Source of the DNA: Methanobrevibacter sp. | GTDB taxonomy: Archaea > Methanobacteriota > Methanobacteria > Methanobacteriales > Methanobacteriaceae | Assembly (NCBI GenBank): GCA_009777005.1 | Contig: WRMT01000207.1 | Location: 1-5,489, forward strand | DNA length: 5,489 nucleotides | Direction: 5' to 3' | Shown: positions 4,144-5,489 of the stretch, piece by piece | Position numbering within the stretch: position 1 is the stretch's first letter | Layout: each line of letters opens with the position of its first letter | The notes under the pieces: model-generated | Seen by the model: only the letters and a program-made list of their open reading frames with translations | The model's database searches: none | What the model was told of the DNA's origin: nothing | Translations under genes and position numbers: made by a program

Positions 4144-5172
4144 ATGTTTGATAAGAATGAAAATGAAATGACTAATGAAACTGTATTGTATAAAGGTAGA
4201 CCTAATTTGTTTTTTAGTTGTAAAGATATTTTTTTATTATTCATGCTTCTAGGTGCTATTAGCTATTTGACACCACTTATTTTGTCATTTATTGCAGAAA
4301 TTCAATTTCATTTAGTTAATATTATTAATTTACCTTTAGCTACTTATACCTCCTTTATTATTATCTTAATCTGTTTTTTAATCATAGTTTGGATGTTGTG
4401 GATCTTTTTAAAATGGAGAGTTACCGAGTATACTGTAACTAATTTTAGAATTATTTTAAAGGAAGGAATTTTTAATAGAAAAAGTCATTACATGCCCTTT
4501 AATCATATTCAAGATATAACTGTTTCACAAGGGATTTTCAGAAGAATTATTTCAATAGGACATGTAATAGTAGTAAATGCATATGATTTAACAGATATAG
4601 AATTCACTGATATTCATAATCCTGAAGATGTTCAGGAATTGATATTCAATGAAATGAATAAATATAATCATGATATTAATGAAAAATATAATCCTCATTT
4701 TCAAAACAATAACTTTAGAGATTCTAATAACAGGAATAATTTAAATCCAGATTACAATTTTCAAAATCAAATGAATAATTATCCATTGGATGATTCAAAC
4801 TCTGAACAATATAGAGGACAGAATTTTAATAATAGTAATAATAATCCTAATCCTAATCATTATGATTATGAACATTATGATGAAGATTCTTACAATAAAA
4901 GCCCAAATTTAAATAAACATGACAGTTTAGATCATAATATTGAAGAAGCTATGGCAAATTTAAAAGGGGAAAATCGTTTTATTAATCACAAACAAGAAAG
5001 TAATGACAATTATTACTCAAGTGATAATAATGATTCTTATAAAAATCATAAAAGGTTTCATTCTCCTAAAAGATCAAAATATCAAGAGCATAATAAACTT
5101 GATAGAAATAAAGAGGATAAAGATCTTTCTATTGTAGATATTTATTCAAGAAAGTTTAAAAGGCATAAATAA
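4144..5172 (+). CDS. Membrane protein with bPH2 (DUF304/YdbS-like) domain and Asn-rich tail
   Basis: This 342-residue protein has two membrane helices, about 28-52 and 68-91. A bacterial PH-like domain of the bPH2 (DUF304) type follows. Its hallmarks are WRVTEYTVTNFRIILKEGIFNRK (residues 91-113), the PFNHIQDITVSQGIFRRI segment (118-135) and IGHVIVV. The order of two helices then PH-like domain matches YdbS-type proteins, whose role is unknown. From about residue 172 to the end runs a hydrophilic tail rich in Asn, Asp, Tyr, His and Lys, about half the protein, with no recognisable domain and probably disordered. It becomes strongly basic at the very end (SRKFKRHK). The tail's last 15 codons plus stop are the first unit of the 60-bp repeat that continues downstream, so the C-terminus may differ between strains. 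The start is chosen because the helices begin soon after it and a promoter is suitably spaced. Confidence 0.88.
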   Translation: MFDKNENEMTNETVLYKGRPNLFFSCKDIFLLFMLLGAISYLTPLILSFIAEIQFHLVNIINLPLATYTSFIIILICFLIIVWMLWIFLKWRVTEYTVTNFRIILKEGIFNRKSHYMPFNHIQDITVSQGIFRRIISIGHVIVVNAYDLTDIEFTDIHNPEDVQELIFNEMNKYNHDINEKYNPHFQNNNFRDSNNRNNLNPDYNFQNQMNNYPLDDSNSEQYRGQNFNNSNNNPNPNHYDYEHYDEDSYNKSPNLNKHDSLDHNIEEAMANLKGENRFINHKQESNDNYYSSDNNDSYKNHKRFHSPKRSKYQEHNKLDRNKEDKDLSIVDIYSRKFKRHK

Positions 5173-5355
5173 TAATATAATTACCTTTCTATTGTAGATA
5201 CTTATTCAAGAAAGTTTAAAAGATATAAAAAATAATATAATTACCTTTCTATTGTAGATACTTATTCAAGAAAGTTTAAAAGATATAAATAATAATATAA
5301 TTACCTTTCTATTGTAAATTCTTATTCAAGAAAGTTTAAAAGATATAAAAAATAA
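5125..5355 (+). repeat. 60-bp tandem repeat spanning the 3' end of the PH-domain gene
   Basis: There are four units, starting at 5125, 5185, 5245 and 5305; the last is cut short at about 5355. Units 2 and 3 match at 59 of 60 bases, units 1 and 3 at 57 of 60, and unit 4 matches unit 2 at 49 of its 51 bases. Unit 1 holds the last codons and the stop of the PH-domain gene; the others lie past the stop. The period is exactly 20 codons, so every unit keeps the gene's frame and reads LSIVDTYSRKFKRYK-like, then TAA. Units 1 and 3 end in a double TAA; units 2 and 4 have AAA-TAA. CTTTCT and AGAAAG within each unit could form a weak 6-bp stem. This is not a CRISPR array, because the intervening sequence is identical in each unit. 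Confidence 0.93.
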
Positions 5356-5489
5356 TTTTTATTTTAATAACAAGGTGTCTGGTAATTCGAAAAAATTGAA
5401 AGTAGGAGATATGTTATTTAACATGTTTGGAGTTCATTAAATGATTATTTCATAAAAGTACAATTTCTATATCCTTTTAAATTTAAATT
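5356..5489. other. Right-hand end without a supportable gene
   Basis: A T5ATTTTA stretch right after the last repeat (about 5356-5366) could terminate the PH-domain transcript. Beyond it is somewhat less AT-rich sequence (5371-5440) with one 21-codon frame from GTG 5375 to TAA 5440, too short and without a convincing ribosome-binding site. A small palindromic string TCATTAAATGA lies at about 5434-5444. On the - strand a frame is open from the window edge for about 14 codons, which could be the tail of a gene entering from the right, but nothing supports that. Confidence 0.4.

Noticed and set aside
5125..5355. CRISPR-like array
   Set aside because: The 60-bp period would be plausible, but the segments between the conserved parts are the same in every unit, so there are no distinct spacers.
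5375..5440. Short GTG-started frame of 21 codons on +
   Set aside because: There is no ribosome-binding site at a proper distance, no recognisable family and chance length; the frame also runs back into the repeat without a start.

Overview
The window looks like a chromosomal piece of a very AT-rich methanogenic archaeon of the order Methanobacteriales, most probably Methanobrevibacter or a close relative. This rests on a methanogen-specific DUF356 protein, a proteasome-activating nucleotidase (PAN), an archaeal MBF1, a UPF0280/COG2122 protein, TATA-type promoters with leaderless genes, and oligo-T terminators. The genus is an inference from base composition and gene content.

Layout from left to right: DUF356 gene (+, 70-504), then a convergent gap with hairpin and T-tract signals (505-671), then aMBF1 (-, 672-1154). 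A 321-bp divergent control region (1155-1475) carries five copies of an 18-19 bp element. PAN follows (+, 1476-2708), ending in stacked T-tracts. A box C/D guide sRNA (+, 2831-2890) lies in the gap downstream of PAN. The rest of that gap holds a 14-bp perfect palindrome and a 230-bp stretch with no C on the + strand, made of two tandem-repeat families. UPF0280 (-, 3298-4044) is divergent from a two-helix membrane protein with a bPH2-type domain and a long Asn-rich tail (+, 4144-5172). The 3' end of that gene is the first copy of a 60-bp, frame-preserving tandem repeat that continues past the stop codon to about 5355.

Functionally this is mostly housekeeping. PAN unfolds substrates for the 20S proteasome. 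aMBF1 is a ribosome/transcription-associated HTH protein that shares a control region with PAN. The sRNA should guide 2'-O-methylation, and one of its two guides matches the peptidyl-transferase A-loop flank of 23S rRNA as I remember it. UPF0280 is an ApbE-fold protein whose Methanosarcina relative has been linked to sulfide assimilation.

I see no mobile element, CRISPR array or defence system. The best overlooked element is the C/D sRNA. The most unusual sequence structures are the PAN/aMBF1 phased repeats, the C-free repeat tract and the 60-bp repeats.
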